Shown: positions 13,435-21,806 of the stretch, one piece after another | How the letters are laid out: each line of letters begins with the position of its first letter | How positions within the stretch are numbered: position 1 is the stretch's first letter | Source: Cryobacterium luteum | GTDB lineage: Bacteria > Actinomycetota > Actinomycetes > Actinomycetales > Microbacteriaceae | Direction of reading: 5' to 3' | DNA length: 64,000 nt | Assembly (NCBI RefSeq): GCF_900110125.1 | Contig: NZ_FOCN01000004.1 | Location: forward strand, 124,001 to 188,000 | Notes under the pieces: generated by a model | The model's input: the letters and a program-made list of their open reading frames with translations, nothing else | What the model was told of the DNA's origin: nothing | The model's database searches: none | Position numbers and translations under genes: made by a program

Positions 13435-16377
13435 TCAGTTCCTTGAGCGTCGGGCGCCCGCGGACAGCGCACGCCTAACCTCATCCAGGAAAGCGTGCCG
13501 ATTAAACCTATTGGCGCCGATAACGCTTACCGGCTGGGACGGGTCGCTGTCGACCGCTGCCGTCTCCTGATGGGTTAGCGCCTTACCCGTAACGACGAGC
13601 ACGGGGATGTGCTCGGTCGTTGAGTCGTGCTGCAGGGCCAGCAAAACCTGATAGCCGCTGAATTCCTCCATCATGAGGTTCAGGAGAATCAAATCCGGGC
13701 GCAGCCGTAAGGCCATTTCAATGGAGTCCTCCTTAGAGGAGGCGCTTTCAATGACGTACTCGGGTCTGGTTAAATATTGGGCGATCACCTCAACGGTTTC
13801 GGGATCGTCGTCGGCGACGAGCACCCGGCGTGTACGGCGGGCGTCGGGACTGAGCCCGAGCGCTTCAAGCGCCTGCTGCAGGGCCTCCTGGCTAATGGGT
13901 TTCTCCAGCACGGCCGCCGCGCCGTGAGTCAACGCGAGACTCACATCGCCATTACCAGCGATGAGGACTATCGGAACGGCAGCGAACTCCGAGTATTCGT
14001 GCAGTCGAAGCAGGAATCCCCAGCCGTCGGCTCCGGTCAAGCGAACGTCGAGGGTGATGACGCTGAGCTGCTGAGTGCGTGAAATTTCCAACCCCTCCTT
14101 GCCTGTGCCCGCGACGATGACACGAAAATCTTCCGCCTCGAGCAGGACCTGCAGCATTTGGGCACCCTCAGCATCGTCGTCGATGACCAGGGCGACGTGT
14201 TGCTCCGGCGTATTGTCGTCTTCCGCCGTCTGCTGCCGACTCCTGCTCGGCGGGCGTGTTGGTTTGCTGTCCGGACTATCCGTCGACCGGGCTCGGGTGT
14301 CGCTGTCAGGTTTGATACTTGTCGCGTCTGCAGACGCCACGGCCCTGTCATCGATAGGTGGCGCCTGCGGTGGATTGCGGTCCTCGTCGGACGCCCCGCT
14401 CCTGACCTGAACGTCATTGTAATCACCGTTCGGCGCCGCGTTATGTGGACGCACCACCTCGCCGGCGACTATCGCTTGACCATCTTCCACCGCGCTCGGT
14501 GCGCCGCCGGGGGTGCTGTCGAGTCGAGGTGTGTTCCGGGCGACGGGCAGAGTCGGCGCTGGGCCCGAGGTTTCTCTACCCGTGAGAACAGCGTCGGACT
14601 CCAAGATCTTTATACCCGCGCCCGACCACTCCGGGGCTTGGTCGTCAGTCGGACCCAACGGAAGCCAGACGACGAAGCTGGAACCCACGCCCTCCTCGCT
14701 GGCAACGGCTACGGTCCCCCCTTGAATCTCGACCAGCTGTTTCACAGTGGCAAGGCCCAAACCGGTTCCCTCAAATCGTCGTGCCAAAGAGCTGTCGATT
14801 TGACTAAAGGCGAGAAAAAGCTTGGACAAATTCTCGGGAGAAATACCTATTCCGGTGTCATCAACTCGTATTTCCAAAAATGTGTCGACATCACTCTTTG
14901 GCAGGGGGAAATCATGAACGGGCCGCGATCCGTCGATCGTCCCTACTGCGTTTCGTGCCACTCGCTTCGCTGACAGTGTTACATCCCCATGGTCGGGAGT
15001 GAACTTGACCGCATTTGCGAGCAGGTTGTACACAATTTGTTTGACCTTGCGCCGGTCAAGCAGCGGTGTTCCGACACAGTCCGCAGCCTTGAAGGTGAGC
15101 TGGAGGCTGTGCAGAGCCGCCGTATCACGAACGATCGTGAGGCTTTCCTCCAATAAAAACCGGACGTCCACAGGTTCCAGCTCGATATCCACCATTCCCG
15201 CCTCAACTTTGGACAGATCGAGGATGTCATTGATCAGGGAGAGGAGGTGAAGGCCACTGGAATGGATATCTCCGGTGTACTCACGCTGCGATTCAGTCAA
15301 ATCCCCGGCGAAGCCTTCCTTGAGGGCCTCGGAAAAACCGATGATCGCGTTCAGCGGGGTCCGCAATTCGTGGGACATCGTAGCCAGGAACTCCGTTTTC
15401 ATTCGGTTGGCGCGTTCCAACTCGATATTCGTCTTCTGCAACGCGCGTTCGAAACGCTTACGTTCAGTCACATCACGGGCCGAGGCGAACACGCCCTGCA
15501 CAACCCGATCTCGATCGTAAAATGTTGCCGCGTTATACGAGACGTCCGTATCATCGCCATTGAGCGCCCGAACTGTAAGTTCATAGTCACTGACCCTGCC
15601 CTCGTTGAGCGCTCGTTTGATGGCCGTATCTGCTCGGACGGGGTCGACGAAGAAGTTGCGACACGGAGCACCAATCAATTCATCTCTGGTGCGCCCCGTC
15701 AATTCAATCGTCTGCTGGTTTACATCCGAGATGATGCCGTTCGTATCCGTCATCATCAGCGCATCGATGTTGGACTCGATCAAAGATCGGGTATAGAACT
15801 GCTGATCCCGAAGCTTTTGATCGAGAGCGGACTGCGCGAGGGCTGCCTGATAGCGCGCCGTATTATCGGTGCTGATGAGCAAATAGCCGATAATTTCGGC
15901 GTCACTGTCCCGCAACGCCGAAACCGAAACGGTTGTCGGAAAGCGGCTACCGTCTTTGCGAATTGCCGTGAGTTCATAAACGTCTTCAATTCCCCGGCTC
16001 GCTTTGTAGACCATGGTTTCAAATCCCGGCTGAATTGTCTTACCGAAATCCGCGCTCAATTTCGCTGCCCGGGCAGCGATCTCTGCAGGGTCGTGCATGA
16101 TTCCCGGAACCACCTTGTTGACTACCTCGTCAGCGGTGTAGCCGAGCATGCGTTGAGCGCCCACATTGAAAATCTGAATGACACCCTTCGCGTCGGTAGC
16201 GACACTGACAAAATTTGCGCTATTGAAGATCGCATTTTGCAAACTAACGGTTTGTTCCAGCAAATTCTTATCGGCCACGTCCTTTTGAGCGGTGGAATAC
16301 TCGTCATTGGTGAGGGTCGGCTCTTCGGGGTCCATTCCCTCGTCAGTCGACTGGTTTGTAACTCCGGACTCTGTCAT
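13435..16377 (-). CDS. Hybrid sensor histidine kinase: two PAS, kinase core, two receivers
   Basis: A cytosolic 980-aa protein without membrane segments. Order: PAS (about residues 45-165), PAS (about 195-300, ending DVTERKR), HisKA with the phospho-His in MSHELRTPLNAI (about 336), ATPase domain with NLLANAVKFT, DTGIGIS and GTGLGLA, a charged linker of about 150 residues, receiver 1 (Asp in VITLDVRL, about 775; Lys in LEKPIS) and receiver 2. In receiver 2 the phospho-acceptor is Asn (LILLNLMMEE, about 900) and the usual KP motif is lost (GANRFNR), so it looks like a pseudo-receiver. ATG at 16377 has GAGGTG upstream; a TTG 8 codons earlier is less likely. Confidence 0.93.
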   Translation of the reverse strand: MTESGVTNQSTDEGMDPEEPTLTNDEYSTAQKDVADKNLLEQTVSLQNAIFNSANFVSVATDAKGVIQIFNVGAQRMLGYTADEVVNKVVPGIMHDPAEIAARAAKLSADFGKTIQPGFETMVYKASRGIEDVYELTAIRKDGSRFPTTVSVSALRDSDAEIIGYLLISTDNTARYQAALAQSALDQKLRDQQFYTRSLIESNIDALMMTDTNGIISDVNQQTIELTGRTRDELIGAPCRNFFVDPVRADTAIKRALNEGRVSDYELTVRALNGDDTDVSYNAATFYDRDRVVQGVFASARDVTERKRFERALQKTNIELERANRMKTEFLATMSHELRTPLNAIIGFSEALKEGFAGDLTESQREYTGDIHSSGLHLLSLINDILDLSKVEAGMVDIELEPVDVRFLLEESLTIVRDTAALHSLQLTFKAADCVGTPLLDRRKVKQIVYNLLANAVKFTPDHGDVTLSAKRVARNAVGTIDGSRPVHDFPLPKSDVDTFLEIRVDDTGIGISPENLSKLFLAFSQIDSSLARRFEGTGLGLATVKQLVEIQGGTVAVASEEGVGSSFVVWLPLGPTDDQAPEWSGAGIKILESDAVLTGRETSGPAPTLPVARNTPRLDSTPGGAPSAVEDGQAIVAGEVVRPHNAAPNGDYNDVQVRSGASDEDRNPPQAPPIDDRAVASADATSIKPDSDTRARSTDSPDSKPTRPPSRSRQQTAEDDNTPEQHVALVIDDDAEGAQMLQVLLEAEDFRVIVAGTGKEGLEISRTQQLSVITLDVRLTGADGWGFLLRLHEYSEFAAVPIVLIAGNGDVSLALTHGAAAVLEKPISQEALQQALEALGLSPDARRTRRVLVADDDPETVEVIAQYLTRPEYVIESASSKEDSIEMALRLRPDLILLNLMMEEFSGYQVLLALQHDSTTEHIPVLVVTGKALTHQETAAVDSDPSQPVSVIGANRFNRHAFLDEVRRALSAGARRSRN

Positions 16378-16545
16378 GCCCAGCACCTCTTCCGTAAACA
16401 ATCGATTGGGAGCTTCAGGGCCACCGTGCCGAGGCGACCCTTTGCCCGCGGCAAGAAGTTCTCGAGTAATTTACCTCACAATGACCTCCAGTGCACCCCA
16501 TTTGGGGGGCAACTTCACAAGACGCTCCGAAGTGATGTGGTGCCG

Positions 16546-16551
16546 TAGCGT
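16546..16551 (+). promoter_or_regulatory. Leaderless -10 box for the maleylpyruvate-isomerase-like gene
   Basis: TAGCGT, then 7 bases, then ATG at 16559. There is no Shine-Dalgarno sequence, which fits transcription starting at the start codon. Confidence 0.5.
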
Positions 16552-16558
16552 TGCAGAC

Positions 16559-17284
16559 ATGAGCAATGACGCCAAAGCAATCAATAACACCGAGCCGGCC
16601 AATACCGAGCTGGCCAGTGCGCGAGCGGCAACCACGTTCGTGGCCGACCTTCTGTGCAGTCTTTCCGACGCCCAACTCGACGCGGATTCTCTCCTCCCAG
16701 GCTGGACCCGGCGTCACGTCGTAGCGCACCTGGCCCAGAACGCGCTGGCCGTCGGCCGTCTGGTGAGCTGGGCGGCGACCGGGGTCGAGACGCCGATGTA
16801 TGAATCCCGTGAGGTGCGCGATCGCGATATCGATGAGACCGCACTCCTCGCCCCAAGCACCCTATGCGCACTGTTCCGCGACACCGCTACCGCTCTCGAT
16901 GAGGCCTGGCTGGCCCTCCCGGAGTCGCGGTGGTCCTGTGAGGTGCGCGGCGGGCAGGGTCGCGTGGTGCCGGCATCCGCTACCCTCTGGATGCGCACCC
17001 GGGAGCTTTGGGTACACGGCGTCGACCTGAACGCCGGTGCGGGGTTCGACGCCCTCCCCGAGCGGATGCTGCGGCGCACGCTGGTCGACGTGGTCGCGTC
17101 GTGGCCTGCGGACCGCATCCGTCTCGATTTAACGGGGCCGACCGTGGAGAGCATCGGCGACCAGAACGCTCAGAACTCAATCTCCGGCAGCCTGGCCGAC
17201 GTCACCGGGTGGGCCACGGGCCGCACAACGCTGGGAATTTCGTCGAGCGAATCACCCGTTCCGACGGCTCCCAACTGGCTCTGA
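16559..17284 (+). CDS. Mycothiol-dependent maleylpyruvate isomerase family protein (DinB-like fold)
   Basis: A 241-aa protein of the MDMPI/DinB-2 family, whose founding member isomerises maleylpyruvate with mycothiol in gentisate breakdown. The N-terminal pattern GWTRRHVVAHLAQNA and the later ELWVHGVDL carry the metal-binding His/Glu residues. No gentisate genes are nearby, so the substrate may be another mycothiol-dependent reaction. The start at 16559 lacks a ribosome site but has a -10 box 7 bases before it. It is divergent from the hybrid kinase and convergent with the GntR gene (21 bp between). Confidence 0.8.
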   Translation: MSNDAKAINNTEPANTELASARAATTFVADLLCSLSDAQLDADSLLPGWTRRHVVAHLAQNALAVGRLVSWAATGVETPMYESREVRDRDIDETALLAPSTLCALFRDTATALDEAWLALPESRWSCEVRGGQGRVVPASATLWMRTRELWVHGVDLNAGAGFDALPERMLRRTLVDVVASWPADRIRLDLTGPTVESIGDQNAQNSISGSLADVTGWATGRTTLGISSSESPVPTAPNWL

Positions 17285-17305
17285 AAGCACACGCGGCCAC
17301 GATTG

Positions 17306-18070
17306 TTACTTCTCGACCAGGGTAACTTCGAAGGAATAGAGGTCGGGACGGTAGCAGTGCCGGCCGAACTCGATCGCGCGCCCGGAGTTGTCGAAGGCGG
17401 TGCGGTCCATCGTGAGCAGGGCGGAATTCTTCTCAATCTCGAGCAGGCCGGCCTCGTCGTTGGTCGACGTGCGGGCACCGATGTGCTGGCGTGCCACGCG
17501 CATCGTCACGCCGCGCGAACGCAGCACCTGGTACAGGCCGTGCGCGACGAGGTCAGCGGCTTCGATGCCGATGAATTCCTTGGGCAGCCAGTTTTCCATC
17601 ACGGCTACTGGCACGTCGTCGGCCAGGCGCACCCGGCGCAGGTGGAGTGTGGGACTGCCCTCGTCGACGCCGAGACGCTCCGCTGTCCTCACATCCGCTG
17701 CCTGCGATTCGAGGGTCAGCAGGTGGGTGGAGGGCACCTTGTGCGTGTTCGTCAGGTCGTCGTAGAGGCTCGTCAGTTCGACCTTGCGGGTCACCTGGCC
17801 GTGCACAACCTGCGTGCCGATGCCGCGACGGCGCACGAGCAAACCCTTATCGACGATTTCCTGGATGGCACGACGCACGGTCGGGCGACTCAGGCCCAGC
17901 CGCTGGCCGAGGGCGACCTCGTTCTCCAGCCGCGACCCGGCGGGAAGCTCGCCGCTGAGGATGGCCTTTTCGATGCGTTGGGACACCTGAAAATACAGCG
18001 GAATAGGGCCGGATCGTTCCAGGTCCATGAACATCTCCATGGGTAAGGTCTTTTTGTCCTGCACGCTCAT
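17306..18070 (-). CDS. GntR-family regulator, HutC/UTRA type
   Basis: A 254-aa repressor-type regulator: GntR winged helix at the N-terminus (PLYFQVSQRIEKAI, then LGLSRPTVRRAIQEIVDKGLLVRRRGIGT) and a UTRA ligand domain (about residues 95-250, ending FEFGRHCYRPD-like). Ligands of this class are often sugars, amino sugars or histidine intermediates. AAGGGG precedes the ATG at 18070. A perfect palindrome 50 bases upstream is probably its own operator. Its target genes are not evident; neighbours are unrelated. Confidence 0.9.
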   Translation of the reverse strand: MSVQDKKTLPMEMFMDLERSGPIPLYFQVSQRIEKAILSGELPAGSRLENEVALGQRLGLSRPTVRRAIQEIVDKGLLVRRRGIGTQVVHGQVTRKVELTSLYDDLTNTHKVPSTHLLTLESQAADVRTAERLGVDEGSPTLHLRRVRLADDVPVAVMENWLPKEFIGIEAADLVAHGLYQVLRSRGVTMRVARQHIGARTSTNDEAGLLEIEKNSALLTMDRTAFDNSGRAIEFGRHCYRPDLYSFEVTLVEK

Positions 18071-18119
18071 GGCACCCCTTCACTGTCGAGTGAACTGACC
18101 AGCCCAGGGCTTTGGCCAG

Positions 18120-18131
18120 TTGTCATGACAA
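18120..18131. promoter_or_regulatory. GntR operator-like perfect palindrome TTGTCATGACAA
   Basis: Twelve bases that equal their own reverse complement, in the only intergenic space upstream of the GntR gene. On the minus strand it overlaps a possible -10 (TATTGT), as expected for self-repression. Spacing and symmetry suit HutC-type GntR proteins. Confidence 0.6.
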
Positions 18132-18160
18132 TATCAGGTCATGCTTTTGTTGATAGTAAT

Positions 18161-19303
18161 TCAAGTACCGAGGCTGGCCACCGCAGCAACGGCGACACGA
18201 ACGGATGCCGCGGCCTCGGCCGTTTCCGCCGCCGTCGTACCGGCGCCCAGCGTGAACCGCACGGCCGTCTGGGCCACGTCGGCCGACAGGCCCATCGCGG
18301 TGAGCACGTGCGAGGGCTCGCTGCTGCCGGCCGCGCAGGCGGACCCACTCGAACAGACGATGCCGCGCTGTTCGAGCTCGAGCAGCACCGCCTCGCCGCT
18401 GGTGCCCGGAAAGACGAAGGACGCGGTGCCCGGCAGACGCTCGGTCGGGTGGCCGGTGAGCTGGGCCGACGGCGTTTCGCGCAGCACGGTCTCGATGAAT
18501 TCGTCGCGGAGGGTGCTCGTGCGGCTCACCGACGCGGCACGCTCCTCGACGGCGAGGCGCAGCGCCACGGCCAGGGCGACCGCACCGGCAACGTTTTCGG
18601 TGCCGCTGCGTTTGCCGCGTTCCTGGCCGCCGCCGTGGAGCAGTGGTTCGATCACCAGGCGCCCGCGCAGAAAGACCGCTCCGATGCCGGGGGGAGCGCC
18701 GAGCTTGTGCCCGGAGAGGCTCAGCGCGTCGACGCCGAGCCGTGTGACGTTCAGGTCGAGCCAGCCGCCAGCCTGCACCGCGTCGGTGTGGAACGGTACG
18801 CCGGCCGCGTGGGTTGTCAGGGCGAGCTCGGCGAGCGGCTGCACCGTGCCGACCTCGTTGTTGGCGTAGTGCACCGAGACCAGGGTGGTGTCGGGGCGGA
18901 GCGCGCGGGCCAGGCCGGCGGGATCGACGCGGCCGGCGGCATCCACCGGCAGCACGGTCACCTCGAAACCGTGCAGCCGGCGCAGGTAGTCACACGATTC
19001 CAGCACGGCTTCGTGCTCGATCGGGGAGGTCACCAGGTGGCGGCCGCGCGGGGCGCCGAGGGCTATCCCCTTGATGGCGAGGTTGTCGCTTTCGGTGCCG
19101 CCGCTGGTGAAGGTGACTTCGCCGGGGCGGCAGCCGAGCGATCGGGCCACGCTGGTGCGCGCCTCCCGTAGGGCGGTCGCCGCCGCCTCGCCGACCTGGT
19201 GATGGCTTGACGGGTTGCCGAAACCGCCGGTCAGGTGCGGCCACATGGCTTCGAGCGCCTCCCGACGCACCGGGGTCGTCGCGGCATTGTCCAGGTAAAT
19301 CAT
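18161..19303 (-). CDS. Cysteine desulfurase of the NAD operon (NifS/IscS type)
   Basis: PLP enzyme of 380 aa that moves sulfur from cysteine to an active-site Cys. The PLP Lys is in LSGHKLGAP, the substrate region is VHYANNEVGT and the active Cys sits in CSSGSACAAGSSEPSHVL. Downstream of nadC by 4 bases in the nadA-nadB-nadC operon, it most likely supplies sulfur for the 4Fe-4S cluster of quinolinate synthase, as known for NadA-linked NifS proteins. It is the last gene of the operon. Confidence 0.93.
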   Translation of the reverse strand: MIYLDNAATTPVRREALEAMWPHLTGGFGNPSSHHQVGEAAATALREARTSVARSLGCRPGEVTFTSGGTESDNLAIKGIALGAPRGRHLVTSPIEHEAVLESCDYLRRLHGFEVTVLPVDAAGRVDPAGLARALRPDTTLVSVHYANNEVGTVQPLAELALTTHAAGVPFHTDAVQAGGWLDLNVTRLGVDALSLSGHKLGAPPGIGAVFLRGRLVIEPLLHGGGQERGKRSGTENVAGAVALAVALRLAVEERAASVSRTSTLRDEFIETVLRETPSAQLTGHPTERLPGTASFVFPGTSGEAVLLELEQRGIVCSSGSACAAGSSEPSHVLTAMGLSADVAQTAVRFTLGAGTTAAETAEAAASVRVAVAAVASLGT

Positions 19304-19307
19304 GGGT

Positions 19308-20186
19308 TCACAGAGCGAACCCGGCCGGCGTGTTCACCCGAATGGCGATATCGAGGCCCAGGTCGAGGGAGTGCACGCTGTGCGTGAGCGCCCCCACCGA
19401 GATGACATCGACACCGGATGCCGCGATCTCGCGCACCGTCGCCAGTGAGACGCCACCGCTCGCCTCGACGGTGGCCCGCCCGGCGACCTGTGTGACGCCT
19501 TTCAGCAGGTCTTCCGGGCTGAAATTGTCGAGCATGATCGTGTCGATACCGGCGGCGAGCACGTCTTCGATCTGGTCGAGGCGGTCGACCTCCACCTCGA
19601 AGTGGGTGGTGTGCGAGAGCTTCGCGCGCCCGGCGCGCAGCGCCTCGGTGAGGCCGAGTGGACCGGCGGCGAGCACGGCGAGGTGGTTGTCCTTGGCCAT
19701 CACGGTGTCGGAGAGGCTGAACCGGTGGTTGTGGCCGCCGCCGTCGCGCACGGCCGCTCGTTCCAGGGCGCGCAGGCCGGGGGTGGTCTTGCGGGTGTCG
19801 ACGATGCGGGCCTGGGTGCCGGCCGTCTCGGCGACATATCGGGCGGTCAGGGTGGCGATTCCGCTCATCCGCTGTACGAAGTTGAGGCCGATGCGCTCGG
19901 CCTGCAGGATGCCGCGGGCCGGGCCGGTCACCTCGGCGAGCGTGGCGCCCGTGCTGAACGGTTCGCCGTCGGTGACGAACCGGTGCACCTCGATGCGGGG
20001 GTCGGTCAGCGCGAACGCGGCGGCGAACACGGCGCCGCCGCTGAACACGCCGGGTTCGCGCGCCTCGAGCCTGGCCGTCGCGACGGCGTCTTCGGGAATG
20101 AGCACGGCCGAGGTGAGATCGCCCCAGGGGGCGTCCTCATCGAGAGCAGCCTGCACGACGACGGTGATGGCGTGGTTGGTCAGCAT
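19308..20186 (-). CDS. nadC: Quinolinate phosphoribosyltransferase (carboxylating)
   Basis: A 292-aa enzyme that converts quinolinate and PRPP into nicotinate mononucleotide, CO2 and PPi. Typical motifs are EDAPWGDLTS near the start, ERIGLNFVQRMSGIAT, the substrate-binding IVDTRKTTPGLR, AVRDGGGHNHR and the C-terminal VEASGGV and ISVGALTHS. ATG at 20186 overlaps the nadB stop by 7 bases. Third step of de novo NAD synthesis, co-transcribed with nadA and nadB. Confidence 0.97.
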   Translation of the reverse strand: MLTNHAITVVVQAALDEDAPWGDLTSAVLIPEDAVATARLEAREPGVFSGGAVFAAAFALTDPRIEVHRFVTDGEPFSTGATLAEVTGPARGILQAERIGLNFVQRMSGIATLTARYVAETAGTQARIVDTRKTTPGLRALERAAVRDGGGHNHRFSLSDTVMAKDNHLAVLAAGPLGLTEALRAGRAKLSHTTHFEVEVDRLDQIEDVLAAGIDTIMLDNFSPEDLLKGVTQVAGRATVEASGGVSLATVREIAASGVDVISVGALTHSVHSLDLGLDIAIRVNTPAGFAL

Positions 20187-21805
20187 GCGATGGCCTCCCG
20201 GGCCGGAACGAGTTCGAGGGTTTGCGAGACTGAGCGGGCCAGGTCGGGCCGGGTATCGGGAAAGTCCGAGCGGAAGTGCGCGCCTCGGGACTCTTCGCGC
20301 GCCAGTGCTGCGGCCACGAGCAGCCGGCCGAGGTCGAGCAGGTTGCGGTCTTCGAGGGCGGCGACCGAGGTGCTGCTGGCGGGCGGCGCCGTGCACTCGG
20401 CGAGGCTGGCCGCGGTACTCGTGAGACCCGCGCCCGAGCGGTGCACGCCGGCGAAATCCCAGAGGAATCGCTGCAGTTTTCGGCGATCGACCAGCGTTGC
20501 GAGATCGGCTGGCGATGAACCTGGGGCGGTCTCGGGGAGCAGGCCCGGGATCGTGCTGGTCGAGAGCGAGTGGGGGAGATCTGCCGGCCGGGATGTGCTC
20601 GCCCGCCCCGGCTCGCCGAGCGCACGCACCGCGCGGTCGGCGAACACGGCCGCCTCGAGCAGGGAGTTGGAGGCGAGCCGGTTGGCGCCGTGGGCTCCGG
20701 TGCGGGCGACCTCACCGACGGCGAAGAGCCCGGGCAGGGAGGTGCGGGCCCAGGCATCCGTTTTGACGCCGCCCATCCAATAGTGCGCGGCCGGTGCCAC
20801 CGGAATGGCAGCGACGGCCCAGTCGAGTCCGGCCGCCCGGCAGGCGGCGGTAATGGTGGGGAACCGGGTTTCGAGCAGTTCGCGGCCGAGCGCGGTTGCG
20901 TCCAGCAATACCGGGGCGCCGCCCTGCCGTTCCATCTGGCGGGCGATGGCGCGGGCGACGACGTCGCGCGGCGCGAGTTCGGCGTCGGGATGCTCGGCGA
21001 GCATGAAGCGCTCGCCGCGGGAGCCCAGCAGTACGGCGCCTTCGCCACGCACCGCCTCCGACACGAGGGGGGTGCCGGGTGCTGCGAGGGCGGTCGGGTG
21101 AAATTGGTAGAACTCCAGATCGGCGACGGATGCCCCCGCCCGCCATGCCGCCGCTACCCCGTCTCCGGTCGCGACCGAGGGGTTGGTGGTGTGCGAAAAG
21201 AGGGCGCCGGCTCCGCCGGTGGCGAGGATGACGGCGTCGGCGTCGATGTTGTGCTGCACACCGTGCGGGCACAGAACGCGGCCGCCGCGCACTACGCCGT
21301 CGTCGACCAGCAGATCGACGAGCATGGTGTGCTCCCGCACGTCGATGGCGGCTCGGCGTCGTACGGTCGCCACGAGCGCCGCTTCGACCGCAGCTCCGGT
21401 GGCGTCGCCGCCGGCGTGCACCACCCGCGAGCGGGAATGGGCAGCTTCCAGCCCGCGGGCGACACCGGATTCGTCGCGGTCGAAATCCACGCCGAAGCGG
21501 ATGAGATCGCGCACTCGCGCCGGTCCCTCGGCACAGAGCACCCGAACGGCGGCGGGGTCGCACAGCCCGGCGCCGGCGCGCAGCGTGTCGAGCACGTGTG
21601 CGTCGACGGAGTCGTCCCGGAACAGGGCTGCGGCGATGCCGCCCTGTGCATAACGGGTGTTGCTCTCGGGCAGCACCGACTTCGTGACGAGCACGACGTG
21701 GTGGCCGGCATCCGCTGCACGCACCGCGGCGAGCAAACCTCCCAGGCCGCTGCCGATGACGAGGATCGAGAGGGTGTCAGGCGCGGTCCTGTCAGGCGCC
21801 GTCAT
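20180..21805 (-). CDS. nadB: L-aspartate oxidase
   Basis: A 541-aa FAD enzyme that oxidises aspartate to iminoaspartate for quinolinate synthesis. It has the dinucleotide fold GSGLGGLLAA, SNTRYAQGGIAA, the active-site stretch EFYQFHPTAL, HYWMGGVKTD and GANRLASNSLLE. The C-terminal region after about residue 400 is Ser/Ala-rich and diverged but of normal length. The start lies one base after the nadA stop (TGAGATG), a tight coupling that suits channelling of the unstable iminoaspartate to NadA. Confidence 0.96.
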   Translation of the reverse strand: MTAPDRTAPDTLSILVIGSGLGGLLAAVRAADAGHHVVLVTKSVLPESNTRYAQGGIAAALFRDDSVDAHVLDTLRAGAGLCDPAAVRVLCAEGPARVRDLIRFGVDFDRDESGVARGLEAAHSRSRVVHAGGDATGAAVEAALVATVRRRAAIDVREHTMLVDLLVDDGVVRGGRVLCPHGVQHNIDADAVILATGGAGALFSHTTNPSVATGDGVAAAWRAGASVADLEFYQFHPTALAAPGTPLVSEAVRGEGAVLLGSRGERFMLAEHPDAELAPRDVVARAIARQMERQGGAPVLLDATALGRELLETRFPTITAACRAAGLDWAVAAIPVAPAAHYWMGGVKTDAWARTSLPGLFAVGEVARTGAHGANRLASNSLLEAAVFADRAVRALGEPGRASTSRPADLPHSLSTSTIPGLLPETAPGSSPADLATLVDRRKLQRFLWDFAGVHRSGAGLTSTAASLAECTAPPASSTSVAALEDRNLLDLGRLLVAAALAREESRGAHFRSDFPDTRPDLARSVSQTLELVPAREAIAC

Positions 21806-21806
21806 C

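Noticed and set aside
14158-16548. Long plus-strand frames across the hybrid kinase gene
   Set aside because: No domains, and they oppose clear PAS, HisKA and receiver sequences on the minus strand.
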